Below, one piece after another: positions 16,665 through 26,383 of a stretch of DNA of 64,000 nt. The translations under genes were made by a program, and so were the position numbers. The notes under the pieces are model-generated. The model was not told the origin of the DNA and made no database searches. It saw only the letters and a list, made by a program, of their open reading frames with translations. How positions within the stretch are numbered: the stretch's first letter is position 1; every line of letters begins with the position of its first letter. The DNA comes from JAIVHC01 sp049975505 (GTDB lineage: Bacteria; Desulfobacterota; Desulfuromonadia; Desulfuromonadales; Desulfuromonadaceae): the NCBI GenBank assembly GCA_049975505.1, contig JBNGCY010000001.1, forward strand, positions 54,288-118,287, given 5' to 3'.

Positions 16665-18941
16665 ATGGCAAATAAACGTGAAGCTCTTGAATACCACAGC
16701 ACCGGACGCAAGGGGAAAATTGAGGTCATTGCCACTAAACCCTGCCTAACCAGCCGCGATCTGTCTCTGGCATACAGCCCCGGTGTAGCTGAACCATGTC
16801 TTGAGATCGAAAAAAATCCCAAAGATGCCTATGAGTATACTGCCAAAGGTAATCTGGTAGCAGTGGTTTCCAACGGCACCGCCGTACTTGGTTTGGGAGA
16901 TATCGGCGCGCTTGCGAGTAAGCCGGTCATGGAGGGAAAAGGTGTTTTATTCAAGCGTTTCGCCGATGTTGACGTATATGACATTGAGCTTGACACCAAA
17001 GATCCGGAAGAGGTTGTGCGCACGGTAAAACTGCTGGAGCCAACGTTCGGTGGCATCAATCTCGAAGATTTCAAAGCTCCGGAATGTTTCTATATTGAAG
17101 AACAGCTCAAAGAGCAGATGAACATCCCGGTGTTCCACGATGACCAGCACGGCACTGCAATTATTGCCAATGCCGGACTTCTCAACGCCCTGGAAATAAT
17201 CGGTAAGGATATTGGAAAAATCCGGATCGTAGTAAATGGAGCGGGTGCCGCAGGTATTGCATGTGCCAATATGGCCCTTACCCTGGGAGCCAAACAGGAA
17301 AATATGATCCTGTGCGACAGTAAGGGGGTTATTTACAAAGGGCGTACCGAAGGGATGAATCCGTACAAGGAGCGCCTGGCTACAGAATCGAGTGTACGCA
17401 CCCTGGAAGAAGCGATGGAAGGTGCGGACGTATTTTTCGGGGTTTCCGCCAAGGACGCTGTAACCCCGGAAATGGTCGCAAGCATGGCAAAAGATCCGGT
17501 TATTTTTGCCATGGCAAATCCAGATCCGGAGATCCTGCCAAGTGTGGCGTTGAAGGTACGTGATGATGTGATCATAGGCACCGGACGCAGCGATTTCCCC
17601 AACCAGGTCAACAACGTTCTGTGTTTTCCCTTTCTGTTCCGGGGTGCTCTTGATACCCATGCCACCGCCATCAATGATGAGATGAAGATGGCCGCGGTTA
17701 AAGCACTTGCCAATCTGGCTAAGGAGGATGTCCCCGATTCGGTTATTAAAGCCTACGGCAACACCAAGTTCTCCTTCGGGCGCGACTATCTTATCCCCAA
17801 GCCGTTTGACCCGCGTGTACTCCTGCATGTGGCACCGGCGGTGGCGCAGGCAGCAATTGACAGCGGAGTGGCTCAGACCCATATTGCTGATATGGTTAAA
17901 TATACCGAATCCCTGGAAGCTCTGCAGGGGCGTTCCAAGGAGATCATGCGCACCCTTATCAATAAGGCCAAAGCATGTCGTAAGCGCATCGTGTTCCCGG
18001 AAGGTGACCACGACAAGATTCTGCGCGCGGCCCAGATCCTCATTGATGAACGTATCGCGATCCCCATCCTGCTGGGGCCGGAGCAGGAGATTATCAATAG
18101 CATCAAGCGTCTGGGTCTGGATCTGCACGGCGTGCATATTATCGATCCGCACGACAATCCGAAGACCAAAAAATACGCGGATGAGTTCTTCCGTCTGCGC
18201 CAGCGTAAAGGTGTCACCCTGGCCGAAGCGATCCGCACCATGGACAACGAACGCAACTACTACGGTGCCATGATGGTGCATATGGGGGATGCGGATGCGA
18301 TGCTCTCGGGTATCAACCATCACTACCCGGAAACCATTCGCCCCACTCTGGAAATTATCGGCAAACAGCAGGAGATCATGGGGGTTCACGGTCTGTATAT
18401 GCTCGCATTCAAAAACCGCGTGGTTTTCTGTGCTGACACCACAGTGTGTATCGATCCGAGCGCGGAAGAACTTGCGGAAACCGCAATCCTTGCAGCCAAC
18501 AAGGCACGCCATTTTGATGTGGAGCCGCGCATTGCGATGCTCTCCTTCTCCAACTTCGGCAGTGCCAATCACCCCTTCACCAGCAAGATCCGCAAAGCGA
18601 CCCAACTGGTTAAAGAGTGGGCTCCAGAGCTTGTGGTTGAGGGCGAGATGCAGGCCAATGTCGCTTTTGATGCGGAAATCACCGAGCGCCAGTATCCGTT
18701 TTCCGCCATCAAGGGGGACGCCAATGTGCTTATCTTCCCGGATCTGGATGCGGGGAATATCGCCTATAAATTGTTAAACAAACTCGGAGGTGCCGAAGCG
18801 GTGGGACCAATCCTGATGGGGGTCAAAAAACCGGTACACGTACTCCAACGTGGTGACGACGTAAACGATATCGTCAATCTGGCTGCTGTGGCTGTCGTCG
18901 ATGCGCAACAGGCGATGGAACAGGAAGTATATAAAAGCTGA
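16665..18941 (+). CDS. maeB: NADP-dependent malic enzyme with phosphotransacetylase-like domain
   Basis: Oxidative decarboxylation of malate to pyruvate, giving NADPH. The 758 residues comprise an N-terminal malic enzyme domain (about 1-425, with YSPGVAEPC, FHDDQHGTA, VNGAGAAGIAC and TGRSDFPNQVNNVL) and a C-terminal phosphate acetyltransferase-like domain (about 430-750, with VFPEGDHDKIL, VHGLYMLAFKN and GEMQANVAFD), which is usually regulatory (acetyl-CoA inhibition in E. coli MaeB). AAAGG lies about 10 nt before the ATG. It is a single gene followed by a strong terminator. Confidence 0.95.
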   Translation: MANKREALEYHSTGRKGKIEVIATKPCLTSRDLSLAYSPGVAEPCLEIEKNPKDAYEYTAKGNLVAVVSNGTAVLGLGDIGALASKPVMEGKGVLFKRFADVDVYDIELDTKDPEEVVRTVKLLEPTFGGINLEDFKAPECFYIEEQLKEQMNIPVFHDDQHGTAIIANAGLLNALEIIGKDIGKIRIVVNGAGAAGIACANMALTLGAKQENMILCDSKGVIYKGRTEGMNPYKERLATESSVRTLEEAMEGADVFFGVSAKDAVTPEMVASMAKDPVIFAMANPDPEILPSVALKVRDDVIIGTGRSDFPNQVNNVLCFPFLFRGALDTHATAINDEMKMAAVKALANLAKEDVPDSVIKAYGNTKFSFGRDYLIPKPFDPRVLLHVAPAVAQAAIDSGVAQTHIADMVKYTESLEALQGRSKEIMRTLINKAKACRKRIVFPEGDHDKILRAAQILIDERIAIPILLGPEQEIINSIKRLGLDLHGVHIIDPHDNPKTKKYADEFFRLRQRKGVTLAEAIRTMDNERNYYGAMMVHMGDADAMLSGINHHYPETIRPTLEIIGKQQEIMGVHGLYMLAFKNRVVFCADTTVCIDPSAEELAETAILAANKARHFDVEPRIAMLSFSNFGSANHPFTSKIRKATQLVKEWAPELVVEGEMQANVAFDAEITERQYPFSAIKGDANVLIFPDLDAGNIAYKLLNKLGGAEAVGPILMGVKKPVHVLQRGDDVNDIVNLAAVAVVDAQQAMEQEVYKS

Positions 18942-18960
18942 ACAATACTCATATTAACAC

Positions 18961-19009
18961 ACCACAATAAAAGCCTCCGGATTTCTCCTCCGGAGGCTTT
19001 TATTGTGGT
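18961..19009. terminator. Strong bidirectional-type terminator after maeB
   Basis: A perfect 21-bp inverted repeat: 18961-18981 pairs with 18989-19009 around a 7-nt loop. The G/C-rich inner stem GCCTCCGGA is flanked by A-run and T-run arms (AATAAAAG / CTTTTATT), so it works in both directions. It is 19 bp after the maeB stop codon. Confidence 0.9.
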
Positions 19010-19162
19010 TAAGCACATGCGCATTTCTCGTTATCACGCAGATATACTCCGGAGCTTGATACGCTTTCAAAATTTTCACATCCCTGATACAATCCGCCGA
19101 CCTCAGCACAACCACAACAATTACATTTTACATTAAATAACGCCTGAGCAGGAGAATCCGCC

Positions 19163-20554
19163 ATGCGCTACAAAAGCACCAGAGGTTCAGTTTCAGATAT
19201 ATCATTTTCCGATGCGGTCATGATGGGTTTGGCCACCGATGGCGGTCTGCTGTTACCGGAACATATTCCGAGTGTGTCAGCACACGAACTCAGCTGCCTT
19301 CACACCATGGGATATCCCGAGTTGGCGTACCACATCATCCAGCGCTTTGTGGGTGAGGATATCCCTGCGCATGACCTCGAACAGATCATCAGACGTTCCT
19401 ACAGTACATTCACCCATCCGGATATCACCCCGGTTCAGCGCCATGGTGCGGTCCACATCCTTGAGCTGTTTCACGGCCCCACCCTCGCATTCAAGGATGT
19501 GGCACTGCAGTTTCTCGGCAACCTGTTTGAATATCTGCTCCAGAAACGTGCTGCGCACATGAACATCATCGGTGCGACTTCCGGCGATACCGGGAGCGCG
19601 GCGATCTATGGAGTAAAAGGTAAGGAAAACATCAACATCTTTATTCTCCATCCGCATGGACGCGTTTCCCCGATTCAGGAACTGCAGATGACCACGGTTA
19701 CGGATCCGAATGTGTTCAACCTTGCCATTGATGGCAACTTCGATGACGGCCAACGCATAGTCAAGGAGATTTTTGCAGATCTGGAATTCAAACAGAAGTA
19801 TGCCCTGGGCGCGGTCAATTCAATAAATTGGGCGCGGGTGCTGGCGCAGATCGTGTACTACTTTTACGCCTGGAGCAGAACGGCGTCAGCCCCTGATGCA
19901 CAAGTGGATTTTGCCGTACCTACCGGAAATTTCGGGGATATTTTTGCCGGATATATGGCCAGAGAGATGGGCCTGCCCGTCGGCCAGCTTGTTCTTGCCA
20001 CTAATGAAAACAACATCCTCTCCCGCTTTGTCTCAGAGGGCGACTATTCCATCGATACTGTAGTGGAGACCCTCTCGCCGTCCATGGATATCCAGGTGGC
20101 AAGTAATTTCGAACGCTATCTCTATTATCTGCTCGATGGCAGGAGCAATACGCTGGTAGAGAAAATGGATGAATTCAAGGCCAGACAATCCATTAGTTTC
20201 ACTGAAGCGCAACGGCAGCGGGTCCAGGCTGATTTCAGCACCCGCACGGTGGATACTGACGCCACATTGGAAACTATCCGCAATTTCTATCACGAGACCG
20301 GCTACATACTGGATCCCCATACTGCTGTGGGAGTATGTGCCGGAGAACACTTACGCAACGAAGATATCCCTATGATCTGCCTGGCGACAGCACATCCCGC
20401 CAAATTTCCCGCAGCGGTACAGCGCGCCATTAAAATCGAGCCTCCTCGGCCGGAATCGCTGCGGGATATTGAACAACGCGACAAACGCTGCGAGCACATC
20501 AGTGCGGATACCCAGGCGATAAAGGACTACATTGCGGCTCACGCCCTGAGTTGA
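19163..20554 (+). CDS. thrC: Threonine synthase
   Basis: Makes threonine from O-phosphohomoserine with pyridoxal phosphate. The 463 residues match the long (E. coli/yeast-like) class. The N-terminus MRYKSTRG and DGGLLLPEHIP are typical; the PLP lysine is in TLAFKDVALQFLG near residue 111, and GATSGDTGSAAIYG and VPTGNFGDIFAGY bind the cofactor phosphate. AGGAG precedes the ATG by 8 nt. Its downstream neighbour ccdA starts 67 bp later. Confidence 0.95.
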   Translation: MRYKSTRGSVSDISFSDAVMMGLATDGGLLLPEHIPSVSAHELSCLHTMGYPELAYHIIQRFVGEDIPAHDLEQIIRRSYSTFTHPDITPVQRHGAVHILELFHGPTLAFKDVALQFLGNLFEYLLQKRAAHMNIIGATSGDTGSAAIYGVKGKENINIFILHPHGRVSPIQELQMTTVTDPNVFNLAIDGNFDDGQRIVKEIFADLEFKQKYALGAVNSINWARVLAQIVYYFYAWSRTASAPDAQVDFAVPTGNFGDIFAGYMAREMGLPVGQLVLATNENNILSRFVSEGDYSIDTVVETLSPSMDIQVASNFERYLYYLLDGRSNTLVEKMDEFKARQSISFTEAQRQRVQADFSTRTVDTDATLETIRNFYHETGYILDPHTAVGVCAGEHLRNEDIPMICLATAHPAKFPAAVQRAIKIEPPRPESLRDIEQRDKRCEHISADTQAIKDYIAAHALS

Positions 20555-20621
20555 TGCGCGGCAGTTTATATAATGTACTCTGCGCCACGAAACTGAATAT
20601 CTGGAGAAATATTAAATCGTT

Positions 20622-21368
20622 ATGTTTACTCAAACCGGAGACATCACCCACTGGATCGCCTTCAGCGCCGGACTGCTGTCATTTTTTTCCCCCTGCGTTC
20701 TACCCCTGATTCCCTCCTTTATGGCGTATATTACCGGGGTTTCTTTTGCCGACCTGAAACAGGAACACCAGAGTTCGCAGGTACGCTGGCGCGTGCTGAG
20801 CCACTCCTTCGCCTTTGTGTGTGGTTTTTCAACGGTGTTTATTCTGTTAGGGGCGGCCGCCGGGCTCCTGTCGGGTTCAGTACAGTCCAGCCTGGATGAA
20901 GGTCTGCTGAGGCTCCAGCGCATCGGCGGGATTCTGGTATTCGCTTTCGGACTGCATATGACCGGAATTCTGCGCATCGGAATGCTGATGCAGGACAAAC
21001 GCATCAATATCAAAAATAAACCCAGCGGTTATGTAGGCAGCTTTCTGGTCGGGCTCGCATTTGCCGCCGGCTGGACTCCGTGTATCGGCCCCATCCTCGG
21101 CGCCATTCTCGCCCTGGCTGCGGGCACTTCGAGCGATACGGCCCGCGGCATTGCCCTGCTGACCACCTATTCAGCCGGCCTGGGTATCCCGTTTATGCTC
21201 GCCGGACTGCTGTTTCATAGATTTCTCGAATTCTTCAACCGTTTTAAAACCCACATCCGCCTGATGGAGATCATTACCGGTGTTCTGATGATCGTGGTCG
21301 GGATTCTGTTGTTCTCCAGTAAGTTCAGCGCCATATCCAACTGGCTCTACAGGATTATCCCCATGTAG
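20622..21368 (+). CDS. ccdA: CcdA-like cytochrome c biogenesis / thiol transport protein
   Basis: Inner-membrane protein that carries reducing equivalents across the membrane for cytochrome c maturation or periplasmic disulfide reduction. The 248 residues are largely hydrophobic with about six membrane segments. The two redox cysteines are in LSFFSPCVLPLIPSF and AGWTPCIGPILGA, the hallmark of the DsbD central domain family. It has no periplasmic thioredoxin domain, so it is CcdA-like rather than full DsbD. Its 3' end converges on recJ, with an apparent 198-bp overlap that is probably an artefact of a recJ frameshift. Confidence 0.9.
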   Translation: MFTQTGDITHWIAFSAGLLSFFSPCVLPLIPSFMAYITGVSFADLKQEHQSSQVRWRVLSHSFAFVCGFSTVFILLGAAAGLLSGSVQSSLDEGLLRLQRIGGILVFAFGLHMTGILRIGMLMQDKRINIKNKPSGYVGSFLVGLAFAAGWTPCIGPILGAILALAAGTSSDTARGIALLTTYSAGLGIPFMLAGLLFHRFLEFFNRFKTHIRLMEIITGVLMIVVGILLFSSKFSAISNWLYRIIPM

Positions 21369-23090
21369 GCCGGTTCTACTTCCAGCGGGGCGCACGTCCT
21401 TCACCTTCAACTGCAAAGAGGTGTGCCCCTGCCAGGTATTGGTGCCTACCTGAAACAGAATATCCACACGCCCCTGCAACATATCCAGTTTCGAGGCAAG
21501 ACCGAATGCAATGCACGGCAGACTGTGGCCGCCCTGCTGCACCCTGAAGCGCAGATGTCTACCCCCCACCACCTGCGCCTGTTGCACCTTGAGGTCACGA
21601 CACAAAAATACCGGCTCCGGATTTCCCATCCCGTAAGGCTCAAGTGCCTGCAATTCAGCATGCAATTGCGCATCAATCTCCTCCAGCGTGAGCTCTTCAT
21701 CGTAGGCCAGATGCGGCAGCAGATCCTCCGGAGCAAGGTTTTCGCGTGCATATTCTTCCAGTGCTGCGGCAAATGATTCTATTTTATCCACCTCAATACT
21801 CAGGCCGGCAGCAAATTCATGTCCGCCATAGCCCAGCATCCACTTGCTGCAGTGTTTCAATGCCTGATAGAGATGGCATCCGTGGATGGAACGTCCGGAC
21901 CCCTTGCCGACACCACCCTCCTCGTCCAGAGCGATCAGGATTACCGGACGGTGGAACATCTCCACCAGACGACTTGCGACAATACCAATTACGCCCGAGT
22001 GCCAGCCCGGATCAGCCAGTACAATGGTATACATGGAATCCTGCAGTTCCGCTTCAATCCGCATTCTGGCATGCTGCAGGGTTTGTTCCTCAATCTCCTG
22101 ACGTTCGCGGTTGCACTGATCCAATTCGGTGGCGATATTCTGCGCTATGCGCATATCCTTACTCAGAAGGAGTTCTACTCCCCTGCCTGCGTGTGCAAGA
22201 CGCCCCGCAGCATTCAGGCGCGGTGCAAGGCGGAATCCTACCACACCGGCATTGACCTTTTCAACTCCGGCAACTTCTCGCAGCTTGCAGATGCCAGGAC
22301 GATACTCCCCCTCCAGGAGGGGAAGTCCGGCCCTGACCATAATCCGGTTGACCCCGGTCAGAGGCACCAGATCCGCAACGGTGCCCAGGGTTACAAGGTC
22401 GAGCAGCATCCGGATATCCAATCCCTCAGGCGCCTTATGTTCCTGTCTTAAGGCACGGTACAGGGCAACTACAAGCATGAATGCCACTCCAGCTCCGCAC
22501 AGGGGCGTATAGGGGTATCCGGAAGTATCCAGCCACGGATTTATACACGCAAATACGCAAGGCAGGGTATCTCCGGGCTGGTGATGATCAGTTACGATCA
22601 GATCGATGCCGTTATCCTGCGCGATTTTTGCTTCTGCATGGGAGCTGATGCCACAATCAACTGAAATGACAACCTTTACCCCGGCATCAGCGTCAGCGTA
22701 CAGTGCCTGTCCACTTAAACCGTAGCCCTCATCAAGGCGTGAAGGGATATAATAGGAAACCCTGGCTCCGGCACATTCAAGAGCGTGGTAAAGCAAGGAC
22801 GTCGCACTGATACCGTCCACATCGTAATCGCCATGGATGGCAATCGGTTCCCCGGTGTCAATAGCGCGCACAATACGTGTTACAGCTTTGTGTATGTCAG
22901 GGAGCAGAGCAGGATCAGGAATATCCTTAAGGCGTGCATGAATAAATGCATGCGCATCCTCTTGGGTTATACCGCGTAAGGCCAGAAGTTGAGCCTGCAG
23001 GGGTGTGATTGTGTCTGAATGCTGTGCCGGCTGCAATTGTTCTGGATTCCTGCGCGGTTGCCAGTGTCTGCAGGTATGCATCTTCATCAT
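21171..23090 (-). CDS. recJ: Single-stranded-DNA exonuclease RecJ (3' end probably frameshifted)
   Basis: 5'-3' single-strand exonuclease used in mismatch and recombination repair. It has the DHH motifs AIHGDYDVDGISATSLLY, VISVDCGIS and LIVTDHHQPG, then the DHHA1 motif GYGGHEFAAGLSIE. The start MMKMHTCRHW at 23090 is preferred; an ATG at 23171 lies in a mobile repeat. The usual C-terminus LQLKVKDVRP is followed here by about 69 unrelated residues antisense to ccdA. One added G in the run at 21387-21390 would give the ending VRPRWK and stop at 21376, so a one-base deletion (real or from sequencing) is likely. Confidence 0.9.
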   Translation of the reverse strand: MMKMHTCRHWQPRRNPEQLQPAQHSDTITPLQAQLLALRGITQEDAHAFIHARLKDIPDPALLPDIHKAVTRIVRAIDTGEPIAIHGDYDVDGISATSLLYHALECAGARVSYYIPSRLDEGYGLSGQALYADADAGVKVVISVDCGISSHAEAKIAQDNGIDLIVTDHHQPGDTLPCVFACINPWLDTSGYPYTPLCGAGVAFMLVVALYRALRQEHKAPEGLDIRMLLDLVTLGTVADLVPLTGVNRIMVRAGLPLLEGEYRPGICKLREVAGVEKVNAGVVGFRLAPRLNAAGRLAHAGRGVELLLSKDMRIAQNIATELDQCNRERQEIEEQTLQHARMRIEAELQDSMYTIVLADPGWHSGVIGIVASRLVEMFHRPVILIALDEEGGVGKGSGRSIHGCHLYQALKHCSKWMLGYGGHEFAAGLSIEVDKIESFAAALEEYARENLAPEDLLPHLAYDEELTLEEIDAQLHAELQALEPYGMGNPEPVFLCRDLKVQQAQVVGGRHLRFRVQQGGHSLPCIAFGLASKLDMLQGRVDILFQVGTNTWQGHTSLQLKVKDVRPAGSRTGLHGDNPVEPVGYGAELTGEQQNPDHDHQNTGNDLHQADVGFKTVEEFEKSMKQQSGEHKRDTQAG

Positions 23091-23144
23091 GGATGATCCA
23101 ACTTCTATGCTCAAATCATCTCCATATTTACGATTATCCTGGAT

Positions 23145-23204
23145 GTAATTGTCCTCAGGAATGGGTGCCACAAGCCCCTATGGGCGATAGTGGTGAATAG
23201 TGAC
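23145..23204 (-). mobile_element. Miniature inverted-repeat element, copy 2 (60 bp, core-less, degenerate)
   Basis: Ends read GTAATTGTCCTCAGG and GGTGAATAGTGAC. It keeps the arm GGGTGCCACAAGCCCC and the subterminal TAGTGGTGAATAG of the family but lacks the central hairpin cassette. No target duplication is left, so it is an old or deleted copy. It lies between secF and recJ, about 55 bp before the preferred recJ start, and contributes a false upstream ATG to recJ. Confidence 0.75.
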
Positions 23205-23278
23205 GAATAAAAAAGGGCCGCAAACGATTCACGGCCCGGAATAAAAAACAGTATGGTTGCAGAAACTCCTACATAATT

Positions 23279-24184
23279 TTATGCCTGCTTCTTCACAACC
23301 CTGTCCCATGCCAGGAGAATGGGACTGGCTATAAAAATGGATGAGTATGTTCCCACGATAACGCCGACCAGAAGAGCAAAGGCAAAATCGTGGATCACCC
23401 CGCCGCCAAAGATAAACAAGGATAACACTACCAGTAACGTTGTTAAAGAGGTCATGAGCGTACGCGACAGGGTTTCGTTTATACTCCGGTTGATAATAGT
23501 CGGAAAACCTTTGTCATTATAACGTCCACGGTTCTCACGGATTCGGTCATACACAATAATGGTGTCATTGAGCGAGTATCCGATAATCGCCAGAAATGCA
23601 GCAATAATAGGCAGGCCGATCTCTTTATCGAAAAGAGAAAACGCTCCAAAGGTAAGAACCACATCATGTATCAGGGCGACAATCGCGCCCACTGCGAATC
23701 GCAGCTCAAAACGCCAGCTGATGTATATCAGGATACCTATCATGGCGTACACAATGGCAAGGAGTCCCTGCTTGCGCAGATCCTTGCCCACTTGGGGACC
23801 AACCATCTCCATGCGGCGTAATTCCACTCCATCAGCGCCAAACTCCGCTTCAAGCTTCTGCATCAGCATGGTACGCATTCCCTGAAGGCCGTCGTCGCTC
23901 TCTTCGGCACGGATCAGGAATTCATTGTCCTCATCTCCGAAGCGTTGGACCTGCGCCGAGCCAAGAACATCAGGTACCAGCAGGTCTTTGAGATGCGCTG
24001 CATTCGTGGGTTTTTCGAAGCGCAGCTGCACCACGGTTCCCCCGGCGAAATCCACTCCGTAGTTGGGGCCGCCGCGCACTATCAGAGCAGCAAGACCAAC
24101 CAGAATCAGAACAACCGATACTACTGCCGCATACCGACGTTTACCTATAAAGTCAATATTTACATCGGGCTTTACCAACTCCAT
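23279..24184 (-). CDS. secF: Protein translocase subunit SecF
   Basis: Partner of SecD in the proton-driven complex that pulls secreted proteins from SecYEG. The 301 residues include the first membrane segment near 17-35, GVDFAGGTVVQLRFEKP, then five C-terminal segments with AIVALIHDVVLTFGAF and SLNDTIIVYDRIREN, and SRTLMTSLTTLLVVLSL. The gene follows secD by 11 bp and belongs to the yajC-secD-secF-recJ transcript. Confidence 0.95.
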   Translation of the reverse strand: MELVKPDVNIDFIGKRRYAAVVSVVLILVGLAALIVRGGPNYGVDFAGGTVVQLRFEKPTNAAHLKDLLVPDVLGSAQVQRFGDEDNEFLIRAEESDDGLQGMRTMLMQKLEAEFGADGVELRRMEMVGPQVGKDLRKQGLLAIVYAMIGILIYISWRFELRFAVGAIVALIHDVVLTFGAFSLFDKEIGLPIIAAFLAIIGYSLNDTIIVYDRIRENRGRYNDKGFPTIINRSINETLSRTLMTSLTTLLVVLSLFIFGGGVIHDFAFALLVGVIVGTYSSIFIASPILLAWDRVVKKQA

Positions 24185-24195
24185 CAGTTGCTCCT

Positions 24196-25794
24196 TTATA
24201 TGCTGATCTTTTTAATATTGCGGACATTGAGAAAGTAATCGAATATCAGGCGCGATACAAATATGGCGGTGAACATCGAAGCGAGAATCCCCACAGAAAG
24301 TGTTACCGCAAAGCCCTTGACCGGACCGGTGCCGAACTGGAACAGAACCACAGCGGCGATTAAGGTGGTGATATTGGCATCCACAATAGTGACAAATGCC
24401 TTGGCATAGCCTGAGTCGATTGCGATGCGTGCCGACTTACCCTGGCGCAGTTCCTCGCGGATACGCTCGAAAATCAGCACATTGGCATCAATTGCCATCC
24501 CCACGGTGAGGACAATCCCCGCAATGCCGGGCAGGGTCAGGGTTGCTTTGAACATCCCCAGCAGTGCCATGATAAAGATAATATTGAGAATCAGGGCAAT
24601 GTTGGCGACCACACCTGCTCCGCGGTAGTAAATCAGAATCATGAGAACAACCAGCACTCCGCCGATAAGCACGGAGTTGATCCCCTGTTCAATGGAGTCA
24701 TGCCCTAAAGATGGTCCCACAGTGCGGTTTTCCAGAATGTTTACCGGAGCCGGCAGGGAGCCGGCACGCAGAACAATGGCCAGATCCGTGGCTTCCTGCT
24801 CGGTAAATGCACCACTGATCTGGGCACTGCCCCCGGAGATACGCTCACGGATGGTTGGCGCGGAATATACCGTGTCATCGAGAACTATGGCCATCCGGCG
24901 CCCCACATTGGCGGCGGTTATCTGATCGAAACGTTTTGCCCCGGCTGCGTTGAAATCGATGGCAACATAGGGTTCATTGAAGCGTGTATCAATACGCACC
25001 TGGGCATCCGAGAGGAGATCGCCGGTGAGCGAGGCGCGGTCGGATACCACAATAGGACGTTCACTGACCTGACCGGTACGCGGATCCACATCGCGCTCAT
25101 ACAGCAGTGTGGTACCAGGTTCAAGATCTCCGGCTTCAGCGGCTTCAATGTCCGCGTCATCCACAACCATTTTGAACTGCAGCTGCGCTGTCTTCCCCAG
25201 CAGATTGATGGCACGCTGCGGGTCTTTCACCCCGGGAAGCTGAATCAGAATGCGGTTATCCGACTGACGCTGAATCAGAGGCTCACTTACGCCGAACTGA
25301 TCGACACGGTTGCGCATGGTTTCAAGAGCCTGACGTACCGCGAAATCCTTTATCTGGGCGATCTCTTTATCGCTGAAACGGTAGTTTTTCTCCACATAAC
25401 CGGATTCAGATTCAATGGTCATGGGTTCAAGGGACGGGAAATTTTCGCGCATCACCGCATCCACCTCTTCGCCTGCCTCCGCATCATATACGGTTACTCT
25501 GAGACGCTCACCATCAAAGCGATCCACACTTTTAAAAATGATATCTTCATCATTGAGAAGCACCTCGGTTTCCTCGATGATACTGTCAAGGCGGCTCTCG
25601 ACCGCCTTGTCAACCTCAACACCCAGAACCAGATGCATACCTCCCTGAAGGTCCAGCCCCAGATGGATAGGATCGAAGGCTTTCTGCCACCATGTCGGCA
25701 GGCGATCCTTCATCACCGTTGGCGCCAGTGACGCGAGGGCCAGCAATATACACGCCAGAACCAGCAGCCCACGCAGTTTAATGCTCTTCGTCAT
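24196..25794 (-). CDS. secD: Protein translocase subunit SecD
   Basis: Inner-membrane subunit of the SecDF complex. The 532 residues carry the first membrane segment near 9-26, HLGLDLQGGMHLVLGVE, a large periplasmic domain (about 50-350) and five C-terminal membrane segments with TLTLPGIAGIVLTVGMAIDANVLIF cut here to its key part GMAIDANVLIFERIREEL. Length is slightly below the E. coli protein. It is separated from yajC upstream by 274 bp that contain a mobile repeat, unusual for this operon. Confidence 0.95.
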   Translation of the reverse strand: MTKSIKLRGLLVLACILLALASLAPTVMKDRLPTWWQKAFDPIHLGLDLQGGMHLVLGVEVDKAVESRLDSIIEETEVLLNDEDIIFKSVDRFDGERLRVTVYDAEAGEEVDAVMRENFPSLEPMTIESESGYVEKNYRFSDKEIAQIKDFAVRQALETMRNRVDQFGVSEPLIQRQSDNRILIQLPGVKDPQRAINLLGKTAQLQFKMVVDDADIEAAEAGDLEPGTTLLYERDVDPRTGQVSERPIVVSDRASLTGDLLSDAQVRIDTRFNEPYVAIDFNAAGAKRFDQITAANVGRRMAIVLDDTVYSAPTIRERISGGSAQISGAFTEQEATDLAIVLRAGSLPAPVNILENRTVGPSLGHDSIEQGINSVLIGGVLVVLMILIYYRGAGVVANIALILNIIFIMALLGMFKATLTLPGIAGIVLTVGMAIDANVLIFERIREELRQGKSARIAIDSGYAKAFVTIVDANITTLIAAVVLFQFGTGPVKGFAVTLSVGILASMFTAIFVSRLIFDYFLNVRNIKKISI

Positions 25795-25885
25795 ATCTCA
25801 ACTCCACTCCCTTCAAGAAGGTGCCTGGCACAGCCTGGACTCCTGCCCTGACCGCACTTTAGGCATGCATAGAACATAAATAAAT

Positions 25886-26042
25886 GTAACTATTCACCAC
25901 CACTACCGGTGAGGGCTTGTGGTACCCATGGAAAGGGCGTCTGTCGCCACGGACGGCGACAGTCGAACGGCCATGGACGGCCCCAATCCCAAACAGTCGT
26001 GTCCCTTGGAATGGGTGCCACAAGACCGTACTGAACAGTTAC
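25886..26042 (+). mobile_element. Miniature inverted-repeat element, copy 3 (157 bp, with core, long linker)
   Basis: Forward orientation. Ends GTAACTATTCACC and GAACAGTTAC are imperfect inverted repeats. The flanking 8-bp direct repeat AAATAAAT is perfect (25878-25885 and 26043-26050). It carries the arm TTGTGGTACCCATGGAAAGGG-type sequence, the core CTGTCGCC/GGCGACAG hairpin, and the long linker (CCCCAATCCCAAACAGTCG). It lies between yajC and secD, inside what is normally a continuous operon, and could change the ratio of the two products. Confidence 0.92.
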
Positions 26043-26068
26043 AAATAAATAAACAAAAAAATAAGTAA

Positions 26069-26383
26069 CTACTCAGCCTGTTGCGCGGTGGCAGAGATGG
26101 AACTGCGATTGAACTTCATCTTCACCCCTTTATCCACTTCAAGGGTGATGACATCGTCCTGAACGGTAACAATTTTGCCGTGGATGCCGCCGGCGGTAAT
26201 CACGTTATCCCCGGCTTTGAGGGATTCAATCAGCTGACGGTGCTGTTTAGCACGTTTCTGCTGGGGACGGATAAGAAGAAAATAGAAAATGGCGAACATA
26301 AGGACCAGCATGATGATCCCTTCATATCCCTGCTGTCCGCCCTGTGCTCCAGTCCCTGACATTGCATAAGCGTTTGAAACCAT
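26069..26383 (-). CDS. yajC: Preprotein translocase subunit YajC
   Basis: Small accessory membrane subunit of SecDF. The 104 residues have one hydrophobic segment (about 22-40) ending in the family motif YFLLIRPQQKRAKQH, then a soluble domain with LKAGDNVITAGGIHGKIVTV. The Gly/Gln-rich leader SGTGAQGGQQG is common. It lies between tgt and secD in the conserved order. Confidence 0.94.
   Translation of the reverse strand: MVSNAYAMSGTGAQGGQQGYEGIIMLVLMFAIFYFLLIRPQQKRAKQHRQLIESLKAGDNVITAGGIHGKIVTVQDDVITLEVDKGVKMKFNRSSISATAQQAE

Noticed and set aside
16947..18605. A 552-residue open frame antisense to maeB
   Set aside because: It is fully opposite a clear malic enzyme gene and has no recognisable motif or ribosome site; long antisense frames arise from codon bias.
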